From positions 98,375 to 162,374 of the forward strand of contig DATCYW010000013.1 in the NCBI GenBank assembly GCA_036526255.1: a stretch of DNA of 64,000 nucleotides. The letters are read 5' to 3'. The notes beneath the pieces are model-generated. The model made no database searches and was not told where the DNA came from. It saw nothing but the letters and a program-made list of their open reading frames with translations. This DNA comes from Malonomonas sp036526255. GTDB lineage: Bacteria; Desulfobacterota; Desulfuromonadia; Desulfuromonadales; Geopsychrobacteraceae. Numbering within the stretch: position 1 is the stretch's first letter; the number at the start of each line of letters is the position of its first letter. The translations under genes and the position numbers were made by a program. Below are positions 9,741 through 17,783 of the stretch, piece after piece.

Positions 9741-11096
9741 ATGATTACTGCTATCAGCCCGATCGATGGGCGTTATGGTTCTAAAGTTTCCGAGCTGACT
9801 GAGTGTTTTTCAGAATACGCGCTGCTGAAAAACCGCGTCAAAGTCGAGGTCATGTGGCTGATCGCGCTCTGCGGTGAAACGGCAATTCCTGAGTGCCGCT
9901 CGCTGACGGCCGCCGAAGAGCAGGCGCTGCGCCAGATCGTTGCCGACTTCACCCCGGCCGAGGCGGAGAAAATCAAAAAGATCGAATCGGTCACCAATCA
10001 TGACGTCAAAGCGGTCGAGTACTACCTGAAAGAGCAGATTGAAGGCACCAGCATGGCGGACCTGTCCGAGTTCATCCACTTTGCCTGCACCTCGGAGGAC
10101 ATCAACAACCTCTCGCATGCGCTGATGCTGAAAGACGGCCTGGCCGCACTGACGCCGCTGCAGCAGGAGATCATCACTTTCGTCAGCAAACTGGCGCAGG
10201 AGTTCAAAAACGTGCCGATGCTGGCCCGCACCCATGGCCAGACCGCCTCGCCGACCACCATCGGCAAGGAGTTGGCGGTGTTCGCCGCACGGCTGAAAAA
10301 GCAGAGCGAAAAGATCGCCGGGGTAGAACTGCTTGGCAAACTCAACGGTGCCGTCGGTCACTTCAACGCCCACCTGTCGGCGTATCCACAGGTCGACTGG
10401 ATTACCCTGACCAAAAGGATGATCGAGGAAGAACTGGGGCTGAGGCAGAACCTGTTCACCACCCAGATCGAACCACACGACTACATGGCCGAGCTGTTCG
10501 ACGCCATGGCGCGCTGGAACACCATCCTCAACGACCTCAATCGCGACATCTGGACCTATGTCTCGATGGCCTATTTCGGCCAGAAGACCGTCAAAGGCGA
10601 GATCGGTTCCTCGACCATGCCGCACAAGGTCAATCCGATCGATTTCGAAAATTCGGAAGGCAACTGCGGACTGGCTAATGCGATCTTCCAGCACCTGTCG
10701 AGCAAGCTGCCGATCTCGCGACTGCAACGCGACCTGACCGATTCTACCGTACTGCGCAACATGGGGGTCGGTTTCGGCTACAGCATGATCGCCTACCGCT
10801 CGACCCTGAAGGGCTTAAGCAAACTGAAACTGAACGAGCAGAATCTGGCCAAGGATCTCGACAACGCCTGGGAAGTGATGGCCGAACCGATCCAGACAGT
10901 GATGCGCAAAGCAGGCATCGAAAAGCCGTATGAGAAGCTCAAGGAGTTGACCCGTGGCCAGCAGATCGACCGCGAGACCATCCGCAACTTTGTTGCGGGG
11001 CTTGATCTGGCTGCCGAAGACAAGCAGCGACTGCTTGAGATGACTCCGGCCAGTTACATCGGCATGGCGCCACAGATTGTCGATCTGCTCGACTAA
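9741..11096 (+). CDS. purB: Adenylosuccinate lyase
   Basis: 451 residues, close to the E. coli enzyme. The fumarase/aspartase superfamily signature GSSTMPHKVNPIDFEN is present, with the catalytic-histidine regions TSEDINN and ARTHGQTASPT. It splits adenylosuccinate to AMP and SAICAR to AICAR in purine synthesis. The start MITAISPIDGRYGSKV is the conserved N-terminus, with AAGGAG nine bases upstream. It is a single-gene unit with its own promoter and a terminator shared with the convergent AOR gene. Confidence 0.97.
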   Translation: MITAISPIDGRYGSKVSELTECFSEYALLKNRVKVEVMWLIALCGETAIPECRSLTAAEEQALRQIVADFTPAEAEKIKKIESVTNHDVKAVEYYLKEQIEGTSMADLSEFIHFACTSEDINNLSHALMLKDGLAALTPLQQEIITFVSKLAQEFKNVPMLARTHGQTASPTTIGKELAVFAARLKKQSEKIAGVELLGKLNGAVGHFNAHLSAYPQVDWITLTKRMIEEELGLRQNLFTTQIEPHDYMAELFDAMARWNTILNDLNRDIWTYVSMAYFGQKTVKGEIGSSTMPHKVNPIDFENSEGNCGLANAIFQHLSSKLPISRLQRDLTDSTVLRNMGVGFGYSMIAYRSTLKGLSKLKLNEQNLAKDLDNAWEVMAEPIQTVMRKAGIEKPYEKLKELTRGQQIDRETIRNFVAGLDLAAEDKQRLLEMTPASYIGMAPQIVDLLD

Positions 11097-11122
11097 GCGT
11101 CCGCAGAATAAAGACTGAAATC

Positions 11123-11151
11123 AAAAGGGGTTGCCAATGGCAGCCCCTTTT
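11123..11151 (+). terminator. Bidirectional terminator between purB and the AOR gene
   Basis: Arms AAAAGGGG and CCCCTTTT frame an inner TTGCC/GGCAG stem with one G-U wobble. The A/T ends let it serve both convergent genes. Confidence 0.8.
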
Positions 11152-11178
11152 GATTTATCCCTGAGCATTCCGTAGAAT

Positions 11179-13056
11179 TCAGAAAAACTCACGCAGGCTT
11201 TCATCAATCCCCATCAGGGTTTCGTACCAGAACTCCCGCGCCGCTTCGACCTTATCCTGAGCAAATTTATCCAGCCATTCCGCAAGACGCGGATCGGTTT
11301 CGTTATCGACATCCTTTTTCCGCTGCAGAAAGGTCTGCAGAAAATCGATGTTGCGTTCCGACTCCCAGAAGATTGGGCTGTTGCGGCTGTTGATACGGCT
11401 GGCAAGCACGGCGACGGCCTGCAGATAGTTCTCTTTGCGGTCGTAGAGCGAACCCATTACCTCGGGCAACATCTCTTCGGCCCAGCCGCGATGGAAGCGA
11501 CAGGTGCCGAGGTTGTCGAGGATCAGCTCTTTCTTCATACGTTCTGCGCACATCCGGCCCAGGGTGCGCGGCGGGATAAAATCGTAGCTGTAGATCATAT
11601 AGTACTTGCCCATGATCGCCATGGGAGACAAGACGCCTGACACCCAGTACTGGTTGGGCACCATCCAGCCACGCCGGTTGAAGGCGATGTAAACCAGCCG
11701 ATCGTGCAGCGCCGTGCCCTTCTGCCGCGAATGGATGCGGCTCCATTTGCGCACCCCTTCGCGCAGATCGAGAATCCCGCGGCGTTCCAGAATGGCGTCG
11801 ATCAGTTCGCAGCCAAGTTCGGCGTTGTGCATTGAGTCGCTGACCAGATCAAAACTGCCAAAGTCCCAGCGCGGCAGACGACTGACGCCCAGCTCTTCGG
11901 GACTCAGCAGCTTGCCGTCAAGCAGATCCATCAGCCAGGCCAGCACGCCGCCGGCGGAGATGGCGTCAAAGCCCATGGCGTCGCAATAATGATTGAGCTT
12001 TTCCGCCGCCCGCTGATCAAAGATGCCGCACAGCGGTCCCATGGTCTGGTAGGGCTCGTAATCCTTCTTGAATTCGCCGTTCATCTTTTTGCAGACAGCG
12101 ACGCAGGGTTCGCCACAGGTCGCCTGCTGTTTTTTCTGGATGGTCTCTTCGTTGAACTGTTTCAGGTAGTGATCGACGACAAATTTCTTGTGCAATGATT
12201 GCCGTTCGGCTTCAGTCCAGAAGATGCTGCGGTAGTTGAAAGCCAGAATTTTCCCACCAACACCGGCATAGTTAACGCCGAGGGTGCCGCCAGTTTTCAG
12301 CTTTTCGTCGTAACGGTATTTGGTTGTGACCTCCAGATCTTTCTGCAGCAACCGCAGGCTGTACTTGTTCTGGAACCAGTCGTCAGCGACCTTTCTGTCG
12401 CGAAAGTCCTCATCGACCAGCGTGCCGCCATAGATGATCGCGACGATGCCATGGTTCTGCAGCATGGCGCTGCCAAAGCCGCCGCGCCCGGCCCAGGTGT
12501 CGACGTGACTGATCTTTCCTTTGGTGATCGGCACCGACATGATTCCGCCCATGTCTGTGTGTTGCGCCGATGGTCCGGTGACCAGAATGCGCGGATCATT
12601 TTCATAACGCTCACTAAACATCTGGTTAACGTGGTCAGTGAGCGAATAGACACCGCTGCGGCCGTTCTTCCAGATTCCCGCAGCATCAACCGGGACGACT
12701 TCGACCTCAATCTCTTCACCGTGGCTACGGTTTAAGTACAGCACCGAAGGCACCGGGGCTTTGCCAACCAGGCTGAGCATGTTGATCCCCAGGTTGTCAA
12801 AGACCAGCCCCGCACCGCCCATGGAACTGACGTAATGCCCCTGCCAGCAGGGGGAAAATCCTGTCACCATCAAGCGGTTCGAACCGGGAAAGATTGAGCC
12901 GGCAAACACGCCGACGCCGAAGTTCAGGCTGCGGTATTCCTCGGTCAGATGAACACCGAGGTCGACCGGTCCGAAATAGCGTTCAAAACTGTACTTTTTC
13001 AGCTTATAAAACCCGGTCGACGGATCGACCAGCAACACCCTCTGGAACATGTTCAT
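11179..13056 (-). CDS. Aldehyde ferredoxin oxidoreductase family (tungstopterin) enzyme
   Basis: 625 residues from the ATG at 13056, which has GGAG seven bases upstream. The frame extends 25 codons further but that part has no family character. Family signs: N-terminal pterin-binding domain (FAGSIFPGSNRLMVTGFSP; MGGAGLVFDNLG), the DTWAGRGGFGSAMLQ stretch, and iron-sulfur ligands in CGEPCVAVC plus a late cysteine in LGTCRFHRGW. The first cluster reads C-x3-C-x3-C rather than the textbook C-x2-C-x3-C. Such enzymes oxidise aldehydes to acids with ferredoxin, but the family also includes other tungsten enzymes, so the substrate is unknown. Lies 28 bp downstream of mltB. Confidence 0.85.
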   Translation of the reverse strand: MNMFQRVLLVDPSTGFYKLKKYSFERYFGPVDLGVHLTEEYRSLNFGVGVFAGSIFPGSNRLMVTGFSPCWQGHYVSSMGGAGLVFDNLGINMLSLVGKAPVPSVLYLNRSHGEEIEVEVVPVDAAGIWKNGRSGVYSLTDHVNQMFSERYENDPRILVTGPSAQHTDMGGIMSVPITKGKISHVDTWAGRGGFGSAMLQNHGIVAIIYGGTLVDEDFRDRKVADDWFQNKYSLRLLQKDLEVTTKYRYDEKLKTGGTLGVNYAGVGGKILAFNYRSIFWTEAERQSLHKKFVVDHYLKQFNEETIQKKQQATCGEPCVAVCKKMNGEFKKDYEPYQTMGPLCGIFDQRAAEKLNHYCDAMGFDAISAGGVLAWLMDLLDGKLLSPEELGVSRLPRWDFGSFDLVSDSMHNAELGCELIDAILERRGILDLREGVRKWSRIHSRQKGTALHDRLVYIAFNRRGWMVPNQYWVSGVLSPMAIMGKYYMIYSYDFIPPRTLGRMCAERMKKELILDNLGTCRFHRGWAEEMLPEVMGSLYDRKENYLQAVAVLASRINSRNSPIFWESERNIDFLQTFLQRKKDVDNETDPRLAEWLDKFAQDKVEAAREFWYETLMGIDESLREFF

Positions 13057-13084
13057 CGAGACTCCAATCGCTCTGTTAGTTTGT

Positions 13085-14083
13085 TTACTCAACTCTAAGC
13101 CGATCAGCCAGCATGCCGACCGCGATGGCAAAACTGTGCGCGCGGTTCCATTTCAACAGCGCCTGGTAATTCTCGTAGACCAGAAAAGTGCGGCCAGCCG
13201 GCCCTTCCGGCTGCAGTACCGATGCTCTCATTCTTGACTTTGGCAGATCAGCACCATCGACCAGACGGACACCCGCCTCCTGCCAATGACGTAACGGTGC
13301 CGTTTTATTCAAGCCGATCAGTTTGCCATCAACCCGCGCCAGGGGGATGACCTCGCGCCCCCAGGTCTGGTTGCCGTGCCAGCCCATCTGAGCCAGATAG
13401 TTTGCTGCCGAAGAGAGATAATCCTCAGGCGTCTTCCAGAGATCGATCCGCCCGTCGGCGTTGCCATCGACCGCGTAACGCAAAAAGGATGAGGGCATGA
13501 ACTGCACCTGCCCCATCGCCCCGGCCCAGGAGCCGAGCATCTGCTCGTAATTAATATGCCCGGCATCGATGATTTTCAGTGCGTTCAGCAGCTCTGTGCG
13601 AAAATAGGCGCTGCGGCGACCATCATACGCCAGAGTAACCAGCGCATCGATGATCGGCACCTTTCCGGTGTGCTTGCCGTAGTAAGTCTCAATCCCCCAC
13701 AGCGCGACGATAAAACGCGGCTGAACCTTATACCTGAGGGCGATTTTTCCTAACAGCTTGTCGTTCTCAGCCAGCAGCTGTCGCCCCCGGCTGATTCGCT
13801 CGTCACTGAGAACCCCAGCCAGATAGCTGTCGAGGGATTTTTTGAATTCAGGCTGATTCCTGTCCGCCTTGATAATCCAGTCGAGCAGCTGGACAGAAGA
13901 CAATGCCCGGTCAAGAGTTTCCTGCCTGATGCCGGCAGCCAGAGCATCCTGCTGCAGAGCGTCCATCCAGCTTGAAAGTTCAACCTGAGAGTCCTGCGCC
14001 TGGGTTAACTGCGGCCTTATCGAAACCAGGCACAGCCCAAGCAGCAGGATGCTGATGATATGACGAACCGACAACTGGCGCAT
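13085..14083 (-). CDS. MltB-type lytic murein transglycosylase
   Basis: 332 residues from the ATG at 14083. A signal peptide (IISILLLGLCLVSIRPQLTQA) is followed by an SLT-type domain: ALWGIETYYGKHTGKVPIIDAL holds the likely catalytic glutamate, followed by LGSWAGAMGQVQFMPSSFLRYA and DGNADGRIDLW. It cleaves peptidoglycan to anhydro-muropeptides in the periplasm. Start choice is open. An upstream in-frame ATG at 14131 would put a run of 11 G inside the coding region (residues SSGGGAV). With the later start, the run lies in the leader. Neither ATG has a standard ribosome site. Confidence 0.85.
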   Translation of the reverse strand: MRQLSVRHIISILLLGLCLVSIRPQLTQAQDSQVELSSWMDALQQDALAAGIRQETLDRALSSVQLLDWIIKADRNQPEFKKSLDSYLAGVLSDERISRGRQLLAENDKLLGKIALRYKVQPRFIVALWGIETYYGKHTGKVPIIDALVTLAYDGRRSAYFRTELLNALKIIDAGHINYEQMLGSWAGAMGQVQFMPSSFLRYAVDGNADGRIDLWKTPEDYLSSAANYLAQMGWHGNQTWGREVIPLARVDGKLIGLNKTAPLRHWQEAGVRLVDGADLPKSRMRASVLQPEGPAGRTFLVYENYQALLKWNRAHSFAIAVGMLADRLRVE

Positions 14084-14097
14084 TGCTGAGTTCACTG

Positions 14098-14108
14098 CCC
14101 CCCCCCCC
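14098..14108 (-). repeat. Homopolymer of 11 G (minus strand) at the 5' end of mltB
   Basis: Eleven consecutive C on the plus strand, 15 to 25 bases before the mltB ATG at 14083 and inside the longer frame from 14131. It is the longest G/C homopolymer I noticed in the window. Confidence 0.9.
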
Positions 14109-14184
14109 GACGATGTTGTTATTTTTTGCATGTCTACAATAGCAAATCAAGCGTCCGGATGTTGTCTCTGAAACAAAAAAAACA

Positions 14185-14212
14185 CCCCGTTTCAACTCAG
14201 GTTGAAACGGGG
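14185..14212 (-). terminator. Strong terminator of the DASS transporter gene
   Basis: Perfect 12-bp stem CCCCGTTTCAAC / GTTGAAACGGGG with a 4-base loop. On the minus strand it is followed by TG and eight T. Confidence 0.93.
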
Positions 14213-14254
14213 CGAAATAGTCCGGTCAGGGACCAGAGAGAGATGGAGAACTTG

Positions 14255-16000
14255 TTACTTGCTGATGACCTGCGCCCAGGCCGGGATGTCGCCGATAACG
14301 ACGTTGAAGACCGGGAACACCAGAACGTAGGTGATGACAACGACCAGCGCGACACCGATCAGATTCAGACCGAAGCCGCTGCGGGCCATCTGCGGGATCG
14401 AGACGTAACCGGAGCCGAAAACGATAGCATTCGGCGGTGTCGCGACCGGCAACATAAAAGCACAGGACGCGGCAATCGCGGCTGGGATGACCAGCAGCAG
14501 CGGGCTCTGCCCCAAGCCGATCGCGACTGCGGAAAGGATCGGCATGACCATCGCGGCGGTTGCCGTGTTCGAAGTCAGCTCGGTCAGGAAGATAATCAGG
14601 GTGGTCACGGCGATGATCAGCACAAGAATCGGTGCATTGTCGAGTAGGCCGACCTGCAAACCGATCCATTCAGCCAATTTGGTCACTTTAAAGCCGTCGG
14701 CCATCGACAGACCGCCACCGAACAGAATCAGCACGCCCCAGGGCATCTTGCTCGCCCAGTGCCAATCCATGACGAAGATGTTTTTCTTCATATTGATCGG
14801 AATCAGAAACAGCACCAGAGCGCCGGTCATGGCGATTGCCGCGTCGGTGACCAGTTTTGGATCTGGAAAGATGAAGCCAAGGTTGGAGCGGAAAATCCAG
14901 CCGAGGGCCGTCAGGCCGAAGACCAGCGCCGTCCAGCGCTCACCGGCGCTCATCGCACCCATCTCTTTAAGTTCTTGCCTGATCAGGTCACGGCCGCCGG
15001 GGACCTTCTTCAGTTTCATCGGATTGGCGATCTTGGTCAGCCACAACCAGCAGAGTGGCAGAAAAACGGCAACCAGCGGCACCCCGACCTTCATCCAGTC
15101 GACAAAGGTAATTTCATAACCGTAGGTTTTCATCAGATAACCGGCCAGCACGGTGTTCGGTGGAGTGCCGATCAGGGTCGCGATACCACCGATTGAGGCA
15201 GCATAGGCGATGCCAAGCATCAGGTTGAGACCGAAATTGAAGTTGCCCTGCGAGAAGTCGATGGTTTTATCCAGCCCCTCTTTTTTACCCTCCTCGATCA
15301 CGTGGGCAATAATCGCCAGGCCGATTGGCATCATCATGACGGTGGTGGCGGTGTTGGAAACAAAAGCCGAAAGAACCGCCGTTGCGACCATAAAGCCGAA
15401 GATCAAGCGGCCCGGCGAAAAACCGACCGCCTTGACGATGTTCATGGCGATCCGACGGTGCAGATTCCAGCGCTGCATCGCCAGAGCGATGATAAAGCCG
15501 CCCATAAACAGAAAAATCAGATGGCTGGCATAGGGAGCCGTCGCCGCTTGGGTTTTCATGATCCCCATCATCGGAAACATAGCGATCGGCAGGAGGCTGG
15601 TCGCTGGGATCGGAATCGACTCGCACATCCACCAAGTCGCCATCAGCAACGCGATAGCGGCCATCTTCTGCGCTGAAGACTCCATTCCGGCCGGAGTCGG
15701 AATCAGCAGCATCAGGACAAACAGTGTGGGGCCGAGCAACAGTCCGATCTTCTGCCGATTGGTGTATTCGCGCGGCTCACCTTCGTCGATGCCACCGGGG
15801 CTGGACTTTAAACGGTTGCTGTGTTCGGCAGGCGCTTCGGACAATTCCTCCGCCAGATCGACATCATGCTCGTGGTTATTTACTGAAAACATCCCCTGCT
15901 TACGGGTCAGCAGTCTTTGCATCGCTTTTGGCGTGAAAGCGAACAACTGCTTGGTATCATCATGCATCGTCCAGAGACGATCCCATACGTTGGCTATCAT
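14255..16000 (-). CDS. DASS/SLC13 family sodium:carboxylate symporter
   Basis: 581 residues, with about 90 polar residues before the first helix and then many transmembrane segments. The two family signatures are present: SNTATTVMMMPIG with IGTPPNT in the first repeat, and SNTATAAMVMP with ATPPNAIVFGSGY in the second. SNT motifs bind sodium and substrate carboxylates. It probably imports C4-dicarboxylates or related acids, though the family also takes sulfate and tricarboxylates. CAGGAG precedes the ATG. A sigma-54 promoter lies 55 bp upstream, and the two-component genes further upstream are the likely control. It has its own terminator. Confidence 0.92.
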   Translation of the reverse strand: MIANVWDRLWTMHDDTKQLFAFTPKAMQRLLTRKQGMFSVNNHEHDVDLAEELSEAPAEHSNRLKSSPGGIDEGEPREYTNRQKIGLLLGPTLFVLMLLIPTPAGMESSAQKMAAIALLMATWWMCESIPIPATSLLPIAMFPMMGIMKTQAATAPYASHLIFLFMGGFIIALAMQRWNLHRRIAMNIVKAVGFSPGRLIFGFMVATAVLSAFVSNTATTVMMMPIGLAIIAHVIEEGKKEGLDKTIDFSQGNFNFGLNLMLGIAYAASIGGIATLIGTPPNTVLAGYLMKTYGYEITFVDWMKVGVPLVAVFLPLCWLWLTKIANPMKLKKVPGGRDLIRQELKEMGAMSAGERWTALVFGLTALGWIFRSNLGFIFPDPKLVTDAAIAMTGALVLFLIPINMKKNIFVMDWHWASKMPWGVLILFGGGLSMADGFKVTKLAEWIGLQVGLLDNAPILVLIIAVTTLIIFLTELTSNTATAAMVMPILSAVAIGLGQSPLLLVIPAAIAASCAFMLPVATPPNAIVFGSGYVSIPQMARSGFGLNLIGVALVVVITYVLVFPVFNVVIGDIPAWAQVISK

Positions 16001-16054
16001 TTCTCGCTCCTGTCACAGCTTGAGGGTTATCTGATTTTGTTCGCTGAACTAATG

Positions 16055-16070
16055 AGCAATGCCGATGCCA
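16055..16070 (-). promoter_or_regulatory. Sigma-54 (-24/-12) promoter of the DASS transporter
   Basis: The minus strand reads TGGCATCGGCATTGCT: the GG and GC dinucleotides are exactly 10 bases apart, as sigma-54 requires, and 5 of 6 bases match TGGCAC. The predicted start near 16044 gives a leader of about 44 bases. Confidence 0.75.
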
Positions 16071-16109
16071 AACCGAAAAATCCGTATACAATAAAAGTTT
16101 TTATCATAT

Positions 16110-16125
16110 TTTCAGTGACTTGAAA
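16110..16125. promoter_or_regulatory. Inverted repeat, possible activator site for the sigma-54 promoter
   Basis: TTTCA-N6-TGAAA, about 40 bp upstream of the -24 element. NtrC-type activators bind such dyads upstream of their promoters. The assignment is inference, and 40 bp is close for an enhancer. Confidence 0.3.
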
Positions 16126-16186
16126 CTACAACCAGACGTTTACGTTACGACCAGAAAGACAAATACGGCATAAAAAAATGAAAAAA

Positions 16187-16225
16187 ACCGTCCATACTGG
16201 CCAAAATCAGCCAGCATGGACGGTT
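16187..16225 (-). terminator. Terminator of the sigma-54 response regulator gene
   Basis: Stem of AACCGTCCAT-A-CTGGC paired with GCCAG-C-ATGGACGGTT and an 8-base loop, followed on the minus strand by a T run, 23 bp past the stop codon. Confidence 0.88.
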
Positions 16226-16248
16226 CATTTATTTGACGAGAAAAGAGT

Positions 16249-17616
16249 TTACTCGCAAGTCAGTTCATATTTTTCCAGCTTGTAGCGCAGGGTGCCACGC
16301 GGCACATTCAGGATACGGGCGGTTTTAGCCACATTGCCGCCGGTGATTTTATAGGCTTTTTCGACCAGCTCCTTTTCGACCTGACCGACCACATCGTCCA
16401 GTACAATCCCCTCTGGCGGGATTTCGAAATTGAACGACACCTCGCTTTGTGGTGCCTCGCCCCAGATTTCGCGCGGCAGATGCTCAGCCTTGATCTGTTC
16501 GACGTTGTGCATAATGCAGATCCGTTCGACCACGTTACGTAATTCCCGCACGTTGCCCGGCCAGTGGTAGCGCATCATCAGATCGAGAGAATCGCGAGAG
16601 AAGCCCTTCATCGACTTGTTGAATTCCTTACTGAAGCGCTGCAAAAAATACTCCAGCAGCACCGGCACATCTTCACGCCGCTCGCGCAGCGGCGGCAGAT
16701 GAATCGGGAAGACATTCAGCCGATAATACAGATCTTCACGAAACTCCTTGCGGTCGAGAGCTCCCTTGATGTCGGCGTTGGTAGCGGCAATAATCCGAAC
16801 ATTGATGTCAATATTGCGATTACCACCAAGGCGGCGGATCTTACGATCTTCGAGCACCCGCAGCAACTTCACTTGCAGGTTCATATCCATCTCGCCGATT
16901 TCATCGAGAAAAATCGAACCGCTGTTCGACTCCTCAAACAGACCGATTTTTCTGACTTTTGCATCGGTAAAAGCGCCCCGTTCGTGGCCGAATAGTTCAG
17001 TCTCCAGCAGGTTGAACGGCAGAGAACCGCAGTTGATTTCAACAAAGGGGCGCTCGCTGCGCGGCGACAGATTATGGATGGCCTGAGCCACCAATTCTTT
17101 GCCGGTGCCGCTCTCGCCGGTTATCAGCACAGTCGCAGTTTCGTGCTTGGCCACTTCGCGGATCTGACGGAATATCTGCAGCAGCTCCGGGCTGTTGCCG
17201 ACCATATTGATGCCGCTACCATCCTTCGACAACCTTTTCACCTTGCGCCGCAACTGTTGCGTCTCGAGCGCCAGTTTAACTATCAGGTGGATGGCATCAG
17301 CCTTGAATGGTTTTTTGATGTAATCGTAAGCGCCAATTTTCAGCGCTTCGACAGCACTCTCAACCGTTCCGTAACCAGTAATGATGATAACCAGGATGTC
17401 AGGATCGACCTCTTTCATCGCCCGCAACACATCAAGCCCGCTTCTGCTGCCCAGATTCAAGTCAAGCAGCACCAGGCTGATCTCCTCTTCAGCAACAATC
17501 CGCACTGCGTCTTCCGGCGACTCCGTCGATATGGGACGATAACCATCTTCAGCGAGAATCCGTTCTAGATTTTCGCGAATAAAAGCTTCGTCATCGACAA
17601 TCAGAATCTTTTCCAT
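16249..17616 (-). CDS. NtrC-family sigma-54-dependent response regulator
   Basis: 455 residues. Receiver domain with phospho-acceptor Asp52 (LVLLDLNLG), AAA+ domain with Walker A GESGTGKE (167-174), Walker B SGSIFLDEIGEM, and a C-terminal Fis-type helix-turn-helix (VAKTARILNVPRGTLRYKLEKYEL). The sigma-54 contact loop reads GAFTDA (214-219) rather than GAFTGA. The ATG at 17616 has GGAGG seven bases upstream; 19 extra upstream codons lack receiver homology. It lies 167 bp downstream of a histidine kinase on the same strand and next to a sigma-54-promoted carboxylate transporter. A DctB/DctD-like role is inferred. Confidence 0.93.
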   Translation of the reverse strand: MEKILIVDDEAFIRENLERILAEDGYRPISTESPEDAVRIVAEEEISLVLLDLNLGSRSGLDVLRAMKEVDPDILVIIITGYGTVESAVEALKIGAYDYIKKPFKADAIHLIVKLALETQQLRRKVKRLSKDGSGINMVGNSPELLQIFRQIREVAKHETATVLITGESGTGKELVAQAIHNLSPRSERPFVEINCGSLPFNLLETELFGHERGAFTDAKVRKIGLFEESNSGSIFLDEIGEMDMNLQVKLLRVLEDRKIRRLGGNRNIDINVRIIAATNADIKGALDRKEFREDLYYRLNVFPIHLPPLRERREDVPVLLEYFLQRFSKEFNKSMKGFSRDSLDLMMRYHWPGNVRELRNVVERICIMHNVEQIKAEHLPREIWGEAPQSEVSFNFEIPPEGIVLDDVVGQVEKELVEKAYKITGGNVAKTARILNVPRGTLRYKLEKYELTCE

Positions 17617-17783
17617 AAATACCTCCACAAACCAAATATGGCCAAGCATAGCCGAAAAAAAACCTCCCAGCAAGAAAGATGGCTATTTTTAACCACCCTC
17701 CTGCTGAAAGGTTTTAATTTGGAAAACTGATATGAAAAGATCGGCGCTGAACGGCTTTTTTCCACCGATCGACGATTATAAGG

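Noticed and set aside
9810..10727. 305-codon minus-strand frame
   Set aside because: Lies wholly antisense to purB, and the translation is compositionally odd. It is a product of codon bias in purB.
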